Shown here: positions 40,912 to 44,108 of the stretch, piece by piece | Layout: each line of letters starts with the position of its first letter | Position numbering within the stretch: position 1 is the first letter of the stretch | DNA from: Ciceribacter sp. T2.26MG-112.2 | Lineage (GTDB): Bacteria > Pseudomonadota > Alphaproteobacteria > Rhizobiales > Rhizobiaceae | Direction of reading: 5' to 3' | Length of the DNA stretch: 44,108 nt | Assembly: GCF_900492205.1 (NCBI RefSeq) | Contig: NZ_UEYQ01000026.1 | Span: 1-44,108, forward strand | Notes under the pieces: model-generated | Databases searched by the model: none | The model's input: the letters and a program-made list of their open reading frames with translations, nothing else | Told to the model about the DNA's origin: nothing | Position numbers and translations under genes: made by a program

Positions 40912-41670
40912 ATGACCTGGTCTATTGTCGCACGTGATCCGCAGACGGGCCATCTGGCCGTGGCGGTGGCAAGCCGTTTCTTCGCCGTCGGCGCCGCCGT
41001 TCCACATATTCGCGGCCGGGTGGGCGCCATTGCCACCCAGGCCTTCGTCAGTCCCCTTTACGGCACGGATGGCCTTGCTCTGCTGGCCCAGGGCCGTTCC
41101 CCCGAGGAAATCATTTCGTCGCTGACGGCCCGCGATGACGGGTGCCAACAGCGCCAGTTGCATCTGACTGACGCTACAGGACGCAATGCAGCCTTCACCG
41201 GTTCCAAATGCATCGACTGGGCCGGGCACATCGTCGACGACAATGTGTCCGTTGCCGGCAATATGCTGGCTGGTCCGCAGGTCATCGCCGAGACGCTCAG
41301 GGTTTACAAGGCGCTGGCGGATGCGCCTTTCGCCGAGCGATTGCTGGCGGCCATGGATGCCGGAGAAGCGGCCGGCGGTGACAAACGCGGCAAGCAGTCG
41401 GCGGCACTCGTGATCTACCGGGACCAGGATTATCCCTGGCTCGATATCCGTGCCGACGACCATCCGGACCCGTTGGTGGAACTCCGCCGGCTGTATGCTG
41501 TCGCGCAGGAGCGCTATCTCCATGTGGCGCAGACCATGCCGACCCGTGAGAACCCACACGGACTGACGGACCGCACGGAGATCGACCGCAAGATCGCAGA
41601 ACTCGAGGCCGCGCGCATCGCCGAAGGACGCCCCTCGCCTTCGTTTGCAACGCCACTGAAGCCCGTGTGA
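40912..41670 (+). CDS. DUF1028 family (Ntn-hydrolase-like) protein
   Basis: A 252-residue cytosolic protein of the DUF1028 family. It begins MTWSIVARDPQTGHLAVAVA and contains GAAVPHIRGRVGAIATQAFV, GSKCIDWAGHIVDDNVSVAG and NMLAGPQVI. The N-terminal domain is related to Ntn hydrolases, but its reaction is not established. The C-terminal part (WLDIRADDHPDPLVELRRLY and on) is the family's second region. The start follows the GGT stop by 2 bases, with AGGGAGAT upstream. Members often lie beside peptide transporters and amidases, so I infer a role in breaking down the imported compound. Confidence 0.9.
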   Translation: MTWSIVARDPQTGHLAVAVASRFFAVGAAVPHIRGRVGAIATQAFVSPLYGTDGLALLAQGRSPEEIISSLTARDDGCQQRQLHLTDATGRNAAFTGSKCIDWAGHIVDDNVSVAGNMLAGPQVIAETLRVYKALADAPFAERLLAAMDAGEAAGGDKRGKQSAALVIYRDQDYPWLDIRADDHPDPLVELRRLYAVAQERYLHVAQTMPTRENPHGLTDRTEIDRKIAELEAARIAEGRPSPSFATPLKPV

Positions 41671-41709
41671 ACCACAGCCCCCGACATGCATGACCGGACC
41701 AGGAAAGCC

Positions 41710-43551
<1,842 letters not shown>

Positions 43552-43769
43552 ACGTCGGCGTGAGGACAGACATCGCCCTGATCCCTTTCGGGATATCTGC
43601 GACCGCCTTCCGGCCAATGGGCTAAGCCATCGAACGCCACAGCTATTCGGGAATGTTGAACGAGCGGCGGAAATAGGGGTTAGTGCATGGATCCTTTTCA
43701 AGGGTCCGCAGAAGTGCAGATAAGATCACCAACAATGCCTATGATCCGTGCCCGATGCCCCACGAACAC

Positions 43770-44108
43770 AACGCCCGCCGCCGTCCAGATACAGGTGAAG
43801 TCTGCCGCCCATTTCTGCTTCGGTCGCTCGGCATGGAACCGACGGTTCAAGCACATTCGGTCCGATTACCGAACGCTCGCCCGCATCCTTCGGCAGGCGA
43901 CACCGCCTGGGACGCGCCTTCAGGGCATTCTGGCGCATCAGCCGTTCAATGCGATGAAGCCCGCAGGATAGCCCTTCCGCCGTAAGCATCCGGCGTAGGC
44001 CGCGGATGGGTCTTCAGCATCCGGTCAGTGGGGTTTGGTTCGGCTTTTTGCGAAGCCAGCTTTCCCGAGCGTTCGGCGACGCGCCAGTTTCGCTATCCGC
44101 TCATTGAT
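43770..44108 (-). pseudogene. Remnant of an IS3-family transposase (orfB), cut by the window end
   Basis: The minus strand reads GLSCGLHRIERLMRQNALKA followed by RPRRCRLPKDAGERSVIGPN and VL, then, after a frameshift near 43830, KWAADFTCIWTAAG. This is the part of an IS3-family orfB just before and at the first catalytic Asp (ADFTYIWT in intact copies). Homology stops at about 43770; upstream of about 43995 the frame is broken. It is therefore a decayed fragment, and no inverted repeats were found. The 215 bases between it and the ABC ATPase hold nothing recognised. Confidence 0.7.

Overview
The window looks like a chromosome or large-replicon segment of an alphaproteobacterium, most likely Hyphomicrobiales and probably Rhizobiaceae. 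The evidence is high GC with strong GC bias at third codon positions, many ABC uptake operons with dedicated local regulators, and family-level resemblance of the products to rhizobial proteins. No rRNA, tRNA, CRISPR array or intact mobile element was seen. The species cannot be fixed from the sequence alone.

Layout. (1) 1-2182, plus: the end of an operon with a pterin-synthase-like protein, a GT4 glycosyltransferase and a methyltransferase, joined by overlapping start and stop codons. (2) 2385-13376, minus: a ten-gene catabolic operon. In transcription order it is a CUT1 sugar-type ABC importer (binding protein, two permeases, ATPase), a three-subunit molybdenum hydroxylase (FAD, 2Fe-2S and Moco subunits), a beta-hydroxyacid dehydrogenase, a CoxG-like protein and an M20 amidohydrolase. 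A TetR regulator (13555-14244, minus) and a divergent NIPSNAP gene (14426-14737) follow. Two copies of the palindrome TCGTCAATTGACGA, each supplying TTGACG -35 boxes, link the regulator to this operon, to itself and to the NIPSNAP gene. A decayed acyl-CoA ligase fragment lies next to them.

(3) 15274-32191, plus: an orphan LuxR-type regulator followed by a 16-kb alginate-type exopolysaccharide operon: algD, alg8, alg44, algA, an algG-like beta-helix gene, algI, algJ, a small helical-repeat gene, algX, algF, a 910-residue Sel1-repeat gene and algL. AlgD makes GDP-mannuronate, Alg8/Alg44 polymerise and translocate it, AlgI/J/X/F O-acetylate it, and AlgL trims it. Compared with the Pseudomonas system it has no AlgE outer-membrane porin and no classical AlgK lipoprotein. 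The c-di-GMP signature of Alg44 is lost, the phosphomannose-isomerase half of AlgA is degenerate, and the AlgG-like protein lacks DPHD. This suggests an acetylated, mannuronate-rich polymer made by a rewired machine. It is the most interesting part of the window.

(4) 32192-32755 holds no convincing gene. (5) 32756-34662: an SBF-like transporter and a divergent LysR regulator sharing a LysR-type box. (6) 34869-43551, plus: a FadR-type regulator and a glutathione/peptide-import operon (binding protein, two permeases, cytosolic gamma-glutamyltransferase, DUF1028 protein, fused double ATPase similar in layout to GsiA). (7) 43770-44108: remnant of an IS3-family transposase, cut by the window end.
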